Below are positions 1-11,552 of a stretch of 64,000 nt of DNA, piece by piece. The notes below the pieces were generated by a model, which was not told the DNA's origin, did not search any database, and saw only the letters and a list, made by a program, of their open reading frames with translations. The translations under genes and the position numbers were made by a program. Numbering within the stretch: the first letter of the stretch is position 1; the number at the start of each line of letters is the position of its first letter. This stretch comes from Isoetes taiwanensis. Lineage: Eukaryota; Streptophyta; Lycopodiopsida; Isoetales; Isoetaceae. The DNA lies in assembly GCA_021234155.1 (NCBI GenBank), contig JAJEKV010000002.1, positions 2,752,178-2,816,177 on the forward strand. The letters are read 5' to 3'.

Positions 1-1184
1 TTTTACATCTTTGCAGCTACGTTGCCATTTCTTCTTTGCAAGCTCAATTCTATCTGGTTCTGCTTCCTTCTCTCCTATATTCTCTGGATCATGAATCAAT
101 TAGATGATCTACAGGCTGATGCACTTCTGAGATATGCTCCACTACTCTAGCCCTTTTCACCTATCCTTCCAATTTGCCTTGCTTATCCTTTAGGATTACC
201 AAAGGCCCTGTTACCAGAATCCCTGTTCCCAAAGGCTCCGCTATCTCCTTTGAAATTAGAAATGCAGTAACTTCCAGTTCCAAGAACAAAATAAGCAAGT
301 GGATTTCCCGTTTCCTGCTCGTCATGTTGCCACTTCATCAAAACGGCCTGTTACCGCTTCATCAAAATGGCCGACACAGTTCTTGTTTGCCAAAAGAAAA
401 AATTCCTTTACCTAATAAATATGTACATGCAATTAGTTAGACTAACTAAATATAACTAAAATTAGTAAATAAGGGGATGTCCTGAGAATATTCCAAAATA
501 TGAAACTAGTAGATCCTTTTGAGTAAATATTTGTATAGGTTTATTGTAATTCATATAGGACTACATGCTTATACATGAGAATTTGTTCTGATCGTATATA
601 CTTTCAAAAAAATTTGTTCCGAAAAAATTGAGTTTTGTACCGGAAAAAAACAACTTTTCCTAGAAACTTGTCACATGCTGGTTTTTTCTTTTTCGATCCT
701 ACGCTCTGCCCTGGCTATAATCAGACTACTGTACACAACAATGGCTGGAGGAACTCGAACTCCCATTTTGCACCAGCGGCTCTGCTAGTTGCATCTCATT
801 CTGTGACCTGTGCAAAACCCTGTATAACAAACCAAAGGCGCAACACAAACAAAATTAGGACACCTAACCTTGTCCTTCCTTCTTTTCAGGCCCTCCTACA
901 CACAAACTTCTGGTTTTGCTTGCCCCTGGTTCTTTCATGCTAATGCAGGGGCAGGAGAGTTTGTTTCCCCTGGGTTCTTTTGTGTTGATGCAGAGGCACA
1001 TCCTCAACCTCAACACAACTGAAAATACAAAGCGGCATGTATTTGATATTTCTAACGTCTTCGCCCATATACTTCTTAAGGAACTAGAAATGGAGCCCAA
1101 CATTGCTGGGCATAGCTAGGAACTATAAATGATATACTGGAGCAATTGTTAAATGAAATTCATGTTTTTTAAATTAAATAATTA
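1..1184. other. Intergenic, no gene recognised
   Basis: I see no supportable gene in this AT-rich stretch. The short open frames lack family motifs or splice context. A roughly 45-base imperfect direct duplication lies at about 920-1003 (two blocks built on a 'cccctggttctt...gatgcag' theme). Confidence 0.5.
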
Positions 1185-2470
1185 AGAATAGAATAGAGTC
1201 TTCATCATCCACGGAGACCAATTGGTCTATGGGACCCAAATAGGAGGCGCAACAAGCGTATTACTATCCACTCCAAAAAACACCCTCCCCGCCCCGAAGG
1301 GTTGTTTGGGGAAAAAACCATGATGGGAATAGGTTTGCTGTCAAACTATACGAATACAAATACAAATATATATCATGGGGGACAGAAATATGTACATGTA
1401 TCAGGTAATTGCCCGAGGATCGAGCTGATCTCGATGATCCATGATCTCTTCAAGGTATGATCCCAACCTCCGTACCAAGCTCGTGCTCAGCATCTATGCA
1501 GGGGCTGGTCAGGACGGACCAGCTCAGCATAGCGTATCCAAATGTCATCATATGCCGAACAACTTTGAAGGCTGTGGCATTCATCTTCCACAGCTCTAAC
1601 CTGGCAGCGTTGACAAAGCCTCTCCTGACGCGGCTCCCCAATCCATCTCCCTGTCTCAATCCGGAGATGGTGTGCACGTGTGCAGATAGAGGCAATGGAT
1701 CTGCGCTTTTTCATGCGTAGATGAGTTGTGCAGGTAGCATTGCCAGCTCTGCTCCAACATGGGATTTATGTGGCATTGATAATGCGTCGTCTTGACCTGT
1801 TCAAGGGTGCTGGCATCCCAGAGCTTGCTGAGGAAGCATGTATCAAGGTACTGTTTGAGACTGCGATGATCTGCCTCCGTTTACACTCGGATGCACTTGT
1901 GTTCCTGCACATTTCATCTGGCCAATCACTGAGCTCTCTTTTCCCTCCAGCAGGTTCCATTGCCACAGTATAAGCGAGGTTAGAAAGACGAGTACCATTC
2001 ATGCTAAGCACCTTCTGGAAGTAGACGATGTGTCAATTGCCCCCCTTTGAAGAGGCAAGAAACCTGTTTCCTGCAACAATATTGTGGACTTCACCCTCAG
2101 GATTCGTGCCAAGAAACTTTTCTGCACCTGCTCCAAGTCATTCTAAGTGGCGAGGGAAATCACCGAGCCCCAGACCTCGATCCCAAACAAAAGCACAGGT
2201 TCTACGACTGGTGGGCCCAATCATACAGTTCTGCCTTGTGGCTATTCTTTTACATTGCATAGAGTGCCTTCCAACCTGTTGCAGCCCGCAGCCGGATGGA
2301 ATTGTCCCAGTTCATGGCCGACGAGAACTCCACCCCCAAATATTTGTAATCGGACTCCACTTCAACATTTTGGCCACGATAAGTGAGGGTTGGGGCCCCT
2401 GGCTGGCGTGCGGACGATACCAGAATTACCTTAGTTTTAGCTAAGTTGACGCGCATGTCAGTCACCCTAA
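1185..2470 (-). mobile_element. RTE-type LINE, 5'-truncated 3' part
   Basis: Read on the minus strand, about 2465-2250 encodes the end of a reverse transcriptase palm/thumb (MRVNLAKTKV, then YKYLGVEFS and GWKALYAM). About 1714-1487 encodes a C-terminal zinc-binding tail (LRIETGRW, then CQRC ... EDECHS). These signatures match the end of plant RTE-clade LINEs. The 3' end lies at the low coordinate, where the sequence reads gaatagaatag. RTE elements characteristically end in a short tandem repeat instead of poly(A), and the same tail recurs at 40579. Frames are interrupted. The fragment shares protein blocks with the plus-strand RTE at 13.9-15.9 kb and the short insertion at 40.6-41.1 kb. Confidence 0.75.
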
Positions 2471-4264
2471 GTGTGTGAGCATTCGACCATAGTTCTCACT
2501 TCCCCTTCCTTTTTCCCTTTTCCTTTTGCATTTTTCCACTTTTTTTTTCTTTTAAAATAGGAAAGTTTTCCTAAAAAAGTTGGAAGGTTTTCCTAAGAAA
2601 AGAGGAAGGGTTTCCAAGAAAAATAAGAAAGGTTTCCATGGGAGGCCAATCGAAATCGGGCGTCCATAAAACTATCGGTCTCTTTTCTTCTCTAGCTACC
2701 CAAATTCATGCACCAAGATACCCCGAAAGACTAAGCTCATACCTTCCAATACCGCTGGGACCCTTTGAATCCTCTGGCTCTAAATCCAGTGGTTTTTTTT
2801 TCCAATTTATACCTCCAAATCGATGGTCCCCCTCTTTTTTCGATTTGTATATAGTAAAGCTCTGGAAACAAGCGCTCCAAACCAGGTACTTTTTGTTATT
2901 CATCCAAAGCTTGCTCAATTTGGAGATGTAAGTTTCAGTTGGAGCAATTTGTACTTAGAAGGATTTTAAAAAAAAAAGAAAAAAGAAAAAAAAAACGTGT
3001 TCTGGTGTTCATTCAGAGATAAAAACTGTGGAATCAATATGACCTCGCATTTAATATCCTCAAATACAAGGGAAGGCTTCTTGCCTTATCCTCAAACTTG
3101 TATTGTTTGTAAGACGTTTCAAACCCAATTTATTTGTTTTTTTATCCATGATTCTTAAGTGGTTCACTATTGATACGCCCCATGGCCCTGGAAGCTAAGC
3201 TGCCCTGCAACGCAAACCATGAACAAAACAAGGTAGTGTTGGGCAAACTTTTTAGGTCCCATCAAAAAATTTCCTAAGATGTCGACAAAGAAGCACACGG
3301 CGAAGAAAACATGTGAAGCCTACACGTCTCTCAACACTTTTGTCTATTTACAGTTATAGAGTAGGTTAAGTATGGATGAATCTATGTAGCGGCATTATCC
3401 TTGATGTGATCTGCAATCGCTGAAGCCCATGTAGAATTTTACTTCAAAGACATGCCAGTTCAGCAAAAACCCCAAAATTTGTTGCTTTAGAGAAGTGCTA
3501 GTTAGTTCTCCCCATTGTAGTATATTTAGAATCAGGAGAAGAGACATTAGACAATTGGATGAATTAGCAAGTTCACAATCCATTAGAAGAACATGAAGAT
3601 CAAATATCCAATGCACATTATAGAACTAGAAGTCACGTCTGGATAGGAAAATATGCCTACCTTATTTTTATTTGACAGGTCATGAAAATCAAACTAAGGG
3701 TGCCACATGGTATCATTAACTGTCTTCCAGCATGCAAATGGAGCAGAAGACGTTTTATCCATTTCTTTTATCTACTGTACTTTGTTTCACGCCATTTAAC
3801 CTCCAAAAGTTATGAATCATTGCTGGCCACGGGTTTTCTCAAATCCAAAAAAAAAAACTCAAAATATCCAGGAAAGTAATATTTAACAACTTCTTGGAAA
3901 AAGCCTTATTTACAACGTTAACATACTCAGTTAGATGGCTTTCATGTTAAAACAGATGAACAACTCTCACTCTCATAACCAACAAATCATCTTACTTCTG
4001 ACTTTGGAAGGCCTAGATACTTCATTTGGACCTTATGTGGAACAACGTGTTTTTGGTACAGATTGCAATAGAGAAAGAAAAGGAAGAAGCAACGATTGGA
4101 CTTAAAGTTTGTGCTCAATGTATGTTTATCAACAATGTTGGCACTTGAATTGAAAAGCACGTGAAAATGGCCTGGAAAATGGCATATAAACCTTTTAGTA
4201 CACTATGAAGAGATGTTTGAATGGAGACATGCAGTTGTAAGGTAGCAAGCTATGAGAACCAATA
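2471..4264. other. Intergenic, no gene recognised
   Basis: AT-rich sequence with homopolymer runs (for example the A-rich run near 2968-2995) and no reading frame that I can tie to a family. No RNA gene was recognised. Confidence 0.5.
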
Positions 4265-4490
4265 AAGCAGCGCAACAGACTTATTATTGTCCGAATTAAA
4301 AACCCCCAACCCGAAGTATTTTTGAGGAAAAAATCGTGGCAGTAATAAGAATGTTGATAAACTGTAGAAATATATATATCATGAAATATATATATATGTC
4401 AGGTGAGTGTCCGAGGATATGGCTAAGATCGCATATCTATGACCTCCTGAAGGTATGATCCCAACATCCATACCAAAGCCATGTTCAAAA
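4265..4490 (-). mobile_element. RTE LINE 3'-end remnant
   Basis: This stretch parallels 1235-1490 in order and wording: gcgcaac blocks, aacccg-aagt, gaggaaaaaa, atatatatcatg, gtccgaggat and ggtatgatcccaac. It contains no coding part and looks like the 3' untranslated end of the same RTE family, more diverged than the first copy. The assignment rests only on this similarity. Confidence 0.5.
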
Positions 4491-4583
4491 ACACATGTAG
4501 TGGGGCGAAAATAAGCTCTTTTACATCCTTTATTATTGACTCTTTGGGCATTGTTATCTCGATACTAAAAATCACAAAAAAGA

Positions 4584-4653
4584 AGAGAGAGAGAGAGAGG
4601 GAGAGGGAGAGGGAGAGGGAGAGGGAGAGGGAGAGGGAGAGGGAGAGAGAGAA
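4584..4653. repeat. GA / GGGAGA microsatellite
   Basis: A simple purine repeat: (GA)n followed by about nine GAGGGA-type units. It reads as an Arg-Glu repeat in one frame, which is an artefact of the repeat and not a gene. It lies just beyond the 3' end of the aquaporin gene. Confidence 0.95.
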
Positions 4654-4806
4654 GCAAGACGGTTTAACTAATAATAATTATTATTATATATTGATATAGA
4701 GGAGTTCGTCGAGCTTCGACGGTCACTTTTTATTTATCAATAATTTATTACTAGATTATATAAGTTTTACTTGAGAGAATGTCTTTCATTATTATTTTAT
4801 TTTTGT

Positions 4807-7800
4807 TTATATGTTGTTAACAGTTTCTCTTCTTAGGGTGGGTGTTCTACCATCTGGCTTGTTGATGCGAACTATTGTGTAAGCTAGGGCACCAGCAATA
4901 GCACCTAGGATGGGCCCAACTATATAAAGCCATATTCCTTTATAGTTATTTGCCGCAATTGCAGGTCCAAGTGTACGCACTGGGTTCATAGAGCCTCCTG
5001 ATGTTGCACTGCGATTCACATTCTCTAAAGATTAGGGTACATTGTAAAAAAAAAAATTTAAACCACTTGTACGCTTTAAGAGATTACCCAGCAATTAAGA
5101 TATTAAGCATCACCACTCCTCCAACAGCTATTCCAGCTAGCTCTCCAACCTATGAATGATAAAGGGGTTGATAAGTTTCTACATATTATATTATAAAAAA
5201 TATGCGAATAATTAACAATACATATCCCAAGGTTTCATGGATGACATCCTAGGCATGCTATATCTGGTTCTTCCAAATTTTTGCTTTTTCAATTTTGCCT
5301 TCTTTCATTGGGATACAAGTGCGTGTATGACTAAGAAGAAAGCACAATGATTACATGCATTTTTGGACCATTCGTGACAATAAACTTTTAACTCCATGAA
5401 AGCTACCTAGAAGTTTGAACTCCATTCAGTCAAATTGGACTTGTAGTAAGAAATTACTCCTTCATGACGTGAACCCATAACCCTAACCTCATATGTCCAA
5501 TGCATCACATGTTGACCCATGACCCATAATGCAATGATAGCCACCATGTTCCATCGACCCATGAGCCACAAAGCAAAATAGTGTGGTGTGTATGTGTGTT
5601 CATTGAACAGATTTGGCACTATATGTGTATGTGTCCCTAATGCAACAAATTAATTAATTTCTTAGCTATTCTAATTTTCTTCAAGAAGAAGAAAGCCTTC
5701 CCCTCTTTTCTTGTGCAAAGAAAAAGGATTTCGACCACAAAGCATGGCTTGCAGATCTTCAAGAAATGAAGCACCCATGGTTGTCAATGGTATCTTCAAG
5801 GGGGAGAGAAAAGTGGATAGAGGAACAATAAAACACGAGATATGGCAAGTAATAATGTGATTTCTAGAAGGTGAAAGAGGAAGAGATTTTTATATCATGC
5901 CATGTAGGCAACATCCGATTGGACATAGAGAAACTAGTAAAAGATCAAATTCAAGATCAGATGTATGAAAGAACTCTCGATAAATAGCAAAAGAATCCCC
6001 GATTACTTAATAAACTTGAAGAAAATGACCTTGTTAAAGGGGTCTTAAGATAGCATATCAGGAAAATGTAATCAAAAAAAGAAAAAAAGAAATTGCTAGA
6101 GATAAATCATATGGAGTTGTAAGGTTGAAATGGTAGTGCTTTAAAGGGAGACACTCTGACACACTATAAAATTTTCTAATCTTGTACCTCAACTTTAATT
6201 TTCCTCCTCCTGGAATATGAAATGGATATGCAACAAGTATCACGTTGGCAAAGTAAGCGTCCAAAAGATGTTCAAGAGGTTATTCGAGGTTATCCGTATA
6301 TGTTGCATTGCTGAGTGTTATAGGGGCTGTCCAATCTTTACCTTATAATAGCAAGATATGCCTAGAGGTGTGAGTAGTCAAAGACAAGACAATTAATTAT
6401 TATTGAATGGGCATGAGATTCATGGGAATGTAAAAAGAGAAGGTTGCTAACTAAATGTATCTCAATTCAAGTGAGCGTGTATTGTAAGGTATATGGACCT
6501 GTAATATGTGTGGGCTGAAAATGCATAGCAGTTTTCTTAAAGTCCAATTTCTTGTCGATTAGATATCCAATTTCTAATCTATGATGTTTATCTGTTGCTC
6601 CAGATTGAGTGGGCAGATTTTACAAAACGGAAGGGAAACATCATGGTTGGGCTGTTGTAACTTCTGATGGAAAAGCATAGACCATAGATTAGAAATTCCC
6701 AAGTTGGTCTCGTATTCACCAGTTCAAATTACAAGTACATGGTTGCCTTGAGAAAATTTCCATCACACCTTACGCCTTCTATTTTGGTTAATTATACTTT
6801 ATCTTTTCCTAGGCTTTTAGATGGTGCAGATCTTTTCCTCTACAAAATAACTATGTGTGGATCTAATAATACTGGGCTTCCAATAATGCCAAACTATCTT
6901 TCTCTTTCTTTCCCAAAGGTTTTGCCTCCTAGAAAGCATGGCTAATCAATGCGATTAACCTTTTTCGCCTTTTGAACAGCATGAGCTTTTCAGTCTAAGG
7001 GAAATGACTTTAGATGTGACGTGAAAAAAATATGCTGCTTCTTTAAATTCATCTGTCCTAAAAGTCTACCACAATACAAAATCGAGGCATGCATAAGGGC
7101 CATAAGAACTTACAGCACGGGTATCTGTTGCAACAGCTGTGACTACAAACATGAGATTGAAGGAAATAATAAACTCGAGAACGAATGACTGCCAATATTC
7201 ATCTCCATGAGGAATTGTGACGCCACCATGTAAATCTGGGTGGAATATTCCTTTCAATACAAATCCCGCACAGATTGATGCCAGGAGTTGTGATCCAACA
7301 TAGAATGGAACCTTAAGATGGAAAGCATGTAAAAACCATTGTATTAGAAACGAATAATAAAAGAACAAATATCAATTGGTACTGAATTTCAAAATGTAAT
7401 GCAAACCATGCATCTTGATAAGAATAAGAACTTGTTTTCTACACAAATTGCCTACAGCATGTCTTATGCATACGATTATGCTTATACATAGCCAATCTCG
7501 GACTACTTGTTCAGAATCTTTTTAATGCATTCCAGCACTTTATGCCATGATTACAGAAACCTAAGAGGGCATTGTCCTGCCTACTTGTAAAACGTATTGG
7601 CTAGACCAAGGGTTAGAAATGGAACCTGAATCCAAGGAAAATGACGCAATGTTGCAAAAGCTATTGTAAGTGATGGATTGCAGTGCGCCCCCGATATGTG
7701 CCCTGTTGCCAGAATTATTACCATGATGGCTAAACCAGAAGATGCTGCCAGACCAATAGTAGTGATGGTGCCATCAAACTTTTCATTTACAATGGCTGTT

Positions 7801-8139
7801 GCTGTGCCAGCAAATATGAGCATGAAGGTGCCAATAAATTCAGATAGAACCTGAAACACTTATCTGGCTTAAGTAATGCAAATATAGAGAATGCCTAGGG
7901 AGTTGGAATGATACCTTCTTAGCAAGTGAGCACTGAGGAATGGGAATCACCATATGGCTAAAGTCGTGTTCTGCCATGCAGGAATCTACTGGAAAGCATT
8001 TGTTGTTATAATATCCTGATCCTGTCATGCTTTGAGCTCTTTCTGCACTGATATGACGATTTGATCCCCAATTGCCAGGAGCTCTTTCTGCTGCCATTAC
8101 TGAAGCAACTTGATCAACCAGAACTCCAGGTCCCTCCAT
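4807..8139 (-). CDS. NIP5;1-like: NIP5;1-type aquaporin (boric acid/metalloid channel), five coding exons
   Basis: Minus-strand gene with coding exons 8139-7915, 7850-7626, 7311-7114, 5149-5088 and 5008-4807 (stop TAA). All introns are GT-AG (64, 314, 1964 and 79 bases), giving about 303 residues; AtNIP5;1 has 304. Seen: VLSEFIGTF (TM1); GHISGAH-C-NPS in loop B; EFIISFNLMFVVTAVATDTRAVG (TM4-5 region); GGSMNPVRTLGPA in loop E. The pair NPS/NPV, instead of NPA/NPA, is the NIP5;1 signature; NIP6;1 has NPA/NPV and NIP7;1 has NPS/NPA. The conserved Ala (H2 region), Ile (AGIAVG), Gly and Arg (GGSMNPVR) fit the NIP subgroup II A-I-G-R filter. Family knowledge: plasma-membrane uptake of boric acid and other small uncharged solutes. 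The chosen start is the first ATG; a longer in-frame extension begins only at TTG. The N-terminus (about 75 residues) is not like Arabidopsis. The C-terminal tail carries an RRET segment. No frame damage was seen. Confidence 0.93.
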
Positions 8140-8262
8140 TTGCTCTTGTGGTTGAAGGATTTGACTTTTTCTTTTCTTCGTATTCTTTAACAAACTAAGA
8201 GGAAAGAAATGACTTTTTTTTTTGAGAAGTTTTTTGGAAGAGCAGAAGAATGAAGGAAGAGT

Positions 8263-8268
8263 TTACAT
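8263..8268 (-). promoter_or_regulatory. Minimal uORF ATGTAA (AUG-stop), proximal copy
   Basis: On the minus strand the leader reads TCAATCATGTAAACTC, so an ATG is followed directly by TAA, 124 bases upstream of the NIP start codon. In Arabidopsis NIP5;1, AUGUAA in the 5' UTR causes boron-dependent ribosome stalling and mRNA degradation. Finding it upstream of an NPS/NPV gene suggests the same control. Caveat: a pyrimidine tract ending in TTAG at about 8198 could be a leader-intron acceptor, in which case this copy might be intronic. Confidence 0.6.
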
Positions 8269-8420
8269 GATTGAATGATTTTTCTTGAGGTTCGGCTAAG
8301 GATTTGGAAGATAATCCAGTGTGATAACCTAATGAGCAAAGAACAGAGTTCTAAACTGAAAGAACTTTTTTTTTGTTTTTTTTTTCCCGTGAAGGAGCAA
8401 GATAGAAAATGAGAGAGGCT

Positions 8421-8426
8421 TTACAT
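8421..8426 (-). promoter_or_regulatory. Minimal uORF ATGTAA (AUG-stop), distal copy
   Basis: Second ATG-TAA on the minus strand, in the context CCAATCATGTAAAGCC, 282 bases upstream of the start codon. It shares the core CAATCATGTAAA with the proximal copy. Each lies at the same place inside a diverged duplicated block of the leader. Two longer uORFs of about 10-13 codons start further upstream, near 8552 and 8595. Confidence 0.6.
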
Positions 8427-8737
8427 GATTGGATGGCTTTTATTCAGTTTCGATTAAGGAATTGGAGGAGGATCCAGTTCTCTAACCAGAAGAACTGCTA
8501 TGCAGATTCAAGAGAATCTTAGAATGGGCTGCAGAATCCGGAAGAAAACAACAGCATCAAAGAAATTAAAACAGAAACGATGCAAAGAACAGCATCAGAA
8601 GAACCAAAATAAAAATGATGCTAGACGATGCTAGGAAATTGAGAAATGAAATGTTAAAATGTAGGAGGATGAGCAGAAAACAAGAGGCAAGAAAAGAAGA
8701 AACTGCGAGGGAATGCCAACAAAAAAATACCGCCTTC

Positions 8738-8743
8738 TTATAC
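8738..8743 (-). promoter_or_regulatory. Candidate TATA box of the NIP gene
   Basis: The minus strand reads CTGTATAAGAAGG here. If used, transcription would start near 8710 and give a leader of about 570 bases that includes both ATGTAA elements. This is a single-motif call with no transcript support. Confidence 0.35.
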
Positions 8744-8749
8744 AGAGAG

Positions 8750-10061
8750 CTAATTCGTATGGAGAATTCCTGGGCACCTGGCGATGGCAGACACGAATGT
8801 GATTGACAGCGATGTGGGCGCACCGAAGGAGACGCTAGGGATTTTCCGAGTGCGTCCATTGTTTGACTATGCATTGTTTTTTACTATGCATGTTACTGTG
8901 CATCCTTTTTCCCCTAAAATTGGCCGGACTTATTGGGCACCCCTTTGCCATGGTTCCTTTTGTCAAAAAAAAAATACATTAAAACGCTTGTATTACCTTG
9001 TGCACACGATGTTTCCCACTCAACTTGATTTTGCCTCCATCATGTTCTTGCATTTGTTTTCCTTAAATTTGTTGGCCCATACATTAAAACCCTTGTGCAA
9101 CACGATGTTCCCCACTCAACCTAGTTGCTTGAATCTGTCGAAGGAAGCTACATGGAACGATAAACTTTGACATCACTACGCGTCTCCAGCTCATACAAGA
9201 ATGTAAACTTACCAAATTTATTGCTGCTACCTAATGTTGAATAAAAAAACCACAACCCACATGTACCAAGTAATATCAAAAATGAGTTGAATGGGACTGC
9301 TACAGGATATATATACTCACAAGATGAAACGCTATCAAATAAAGAAGTTTTATCATTCATAACTAGGTCCCTTTATAATCATGTCTAAGACCAGCAATAA
9401 GTGGGGAAATCTAGTACTATATTGAGATGTATAGTCTTACTATTTCTTAAATATAGTTAAACTTACTACATAGAACTTGAACACTTTATTCTTGGCAACA
9501 TGACCAACCACTTCAAAATCTTTGAAACTTTTATGGGTGATGAAGTACTATGACGTTGAAGAAGGGAATCTGGTTAGAATTCGCCTTACAAAAGGAAAGG
9601 GGGGTACTTTTCAAGAGAATTTTAGCAGCCTTTTTTTGTTTTTTTTTGTTAAGTGTGAAGGTATCATAACTAAGGGTCATTCAGTAAAGTACTTTTTTCT
9701 ATTTACTTAACTATCTTTCAAAATTTTCCTATTTGTTTTGGGCCAAATATTGGTCGTCACACCATTTTCTTTGCAAGCTTCCTGTTGAGCGATTCTTCAT
9801 TCAATTTTCACGTGTAAAATGGGGCTCATGAACAACTTTTGAGCTCAAATTTACTAGAAGGTTTCTTTTGACTCTCTATTCAAAATTAGCTTACCCTAAC
9901 AACTAGATTTGACTTGCTAATGACATTCTAATGATGGAAGAAAAAAAAATTCTTCCAACTTCCGAGGTTCATATTGGGGTTTTACTCCCAAATTTTCTAC
10001 TAGGTCAGTTACCTACTTAGGAAAATGGCCAGTGCTTGATCTTGGTCAACCAAGATCATTT
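8750..10061. other. NIP upstream region, no gene recognised
   Basis: Likely upstream/promoter sequence, then AT-rich intergenic DNA. A duplicated block of about 50 bases (acattaaaacgcttg... / acattaaaacccttg..., each ending cccactcaacct/ttg) occurs at about 8980-9030 and 9080-9125. No coding frame is convincing. Confidence 0.45.
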
Positions 10062-11542
10062 CTCTGATACCATTGTGACGCTCCTTGCGCTATATACGGC
10101 AGCCCGTGGTATACAACGAAGGACCTTCTCCATCCAACGGCTACCCGTCCTCTAGGTCCCTATATCAGCGGAAGCAAAACATATAAACATAAGCACTAGC
10201 AATAACATAACAACAATACCATCCATTCATCCATGTCACCGAATACAACAATACATCAAATACATCAAATAGAGGCTCCTACCTAGGGCTCAGACTCAAG
10301 GGGGGAGTTGACTGGCGGCTGGGGGGCCTCCAGATAGAACAGATCGAGTTATAGTAATGACTTAGGCTGGCAATAGACAATGGCTAGGGTTGATCATCCA
10401 TCTGCCCCTCCTGTGCATACTTTGCAGATAGGCTAAATCAGGCTTTGTCGTGATTGTAACCTGCTGGAGATGCAATCTCATGGTATCACCCAATGAGACT
10501 ACTCCATGTTGCATCTCCCCGGTCCGATGAGGTAGGAAGGGTTGCATATCCCCTTCCCGGAGTGCAGTGGCTCCATGGGTGGCTAGAGGATCGTGGCAAC
10601 ACACGTCCATACCCGACTGAACTTCCCAAAACAAGAGCCAAGCCGACACTTGCAACTCTTGAGAGTCGTATGACGCCATTTACCCCAGAAGTGTCGGACC
10701 CATACCCGCCTACACGTGACCGGCTATGAGCCTAGCCCGCTATGGGACCCCCGACAGTTGCAAGCTTGCCAGCGGTCCTCCCTCCACTTTACCACATGAC
10801 CCCGCTTGTGTGGTGCTCGATCCTCCCATAGCCTCCTGTGAGCCGATGGGCTCTATGCACGAAGTCGCATAATAATGGGAACTAATGGGTCTAAACTAGG
10901 AGCATTATCTAAATAATAGCTACTAGGTCTCTACCCCCCTTCCCAATACATGCAAACATATATCAACATAACATGATAAATAACAAGAATAACAACTGAT
11001 CCTAATCAGATACATCTAACTTATAGTTAGGGTTTATTGATTAGGGTTCATGCTCAGACCTATAGGTTCTAGAATGGCTCTACTAGGACACAATTGGAGT
11101 CTACTCGAAGTACCTGCTCCTGACGAGTTGCCGCCGGATTCCTAGTTTTCCATCTCTAGTAGGTGGTTCGAGTATACGACCCTCCTCTACTATGCATGTG
11201 CCGCATCGGGCATCGCAGCCACGGATGTCAAGACGATCCTCGAATCGAAAGCGTGGGGCACAATTGTTGGAGCCAAAAGTGGTCTAGGTTTAGGGTTTTG
11301 CCATTTATGTGTTAGGGTTCACATGAGGGCCACTTGGCTCCAATAGGGTGCGTCCATGTGGCGAGTCACCTATAGAGTGAAGCCACGTGGAAATGGGTCA
11401 CGTCTTAAAGTTGGCTAAGTTATGTAAATAACTTGGCCATGCCCCCACACTTGGTGCATACAAGTCTACTAATGTAGATTTGTATAGTGACGTGGGTTTA
11501 GGATATACGCATTTATATTATATATTCTAGGGGAACGTCACA
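10062..11542 (-). mobile_element. Long LTR with adjacent tRNA-Met primer-binding site (truncated LTR retrotransposon)
   Basis: The segment 10074-11542 (1469 bases) is bounded by the inverted termini TGTGACG and CGTCACA. Directly outside it at 10062-10072 is the complement of TGGTATCAGAG, the usual plant initiator-tRNA-Met primer-binding site, one base from the LTR end. The element therefore points to the minus strand: the LTR is its 5' LTR, and the internal region would lie below 10062. I see no gag or pol there, so the rest is lost or eroded. Superfamily is not proven; the long LTR with TGTGACG ends is compatible with Ty3-gypsy. The LTR interior has no recognised gene. Confidence 0.65.
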
Positions 11543-11552
11543 GTGTTGATAT

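Larger units (their letters stand above)
8245..8490 (-). repeat. Diverged tandem duplication in the NIP leader
   Basis: Blocks 8261-8320 and 8419-8478 align end to end (tttacatgattgaatg / tttacatgattggatg, ggttcggctaagga / agtttcgattaagga, ataatccagt / aggatccagt). They are offset by about 158 bases. Each carries one ATGTAA on the minus strand. Between them lies a T-rich run at 8367-8385. Confidence 0.7.

Noticed and set aside
2028-2444. Plus-strand 138-residue frame
   Set aside because: Antisense shadow of the RTE LINE coding strand.
4481-4699. Open frame with long Arg-Glu repeat
   Set aside because: It is the GA microsatellite read in one frame; no conserved flank.
8140-8193. Longer aquaporin N-terminus beginning at 8193
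   Set aside because: The codon there is TTG. The first ATG is at 8139 and gives a family-typical length.
8566-8874. Minus-strand 102-residue frame upstream of the aquaporin, with a hydrophobic tail
   Set aside because: It overlaps the candidate TATA box and leader, has skewed low-complexity composition and no family features.
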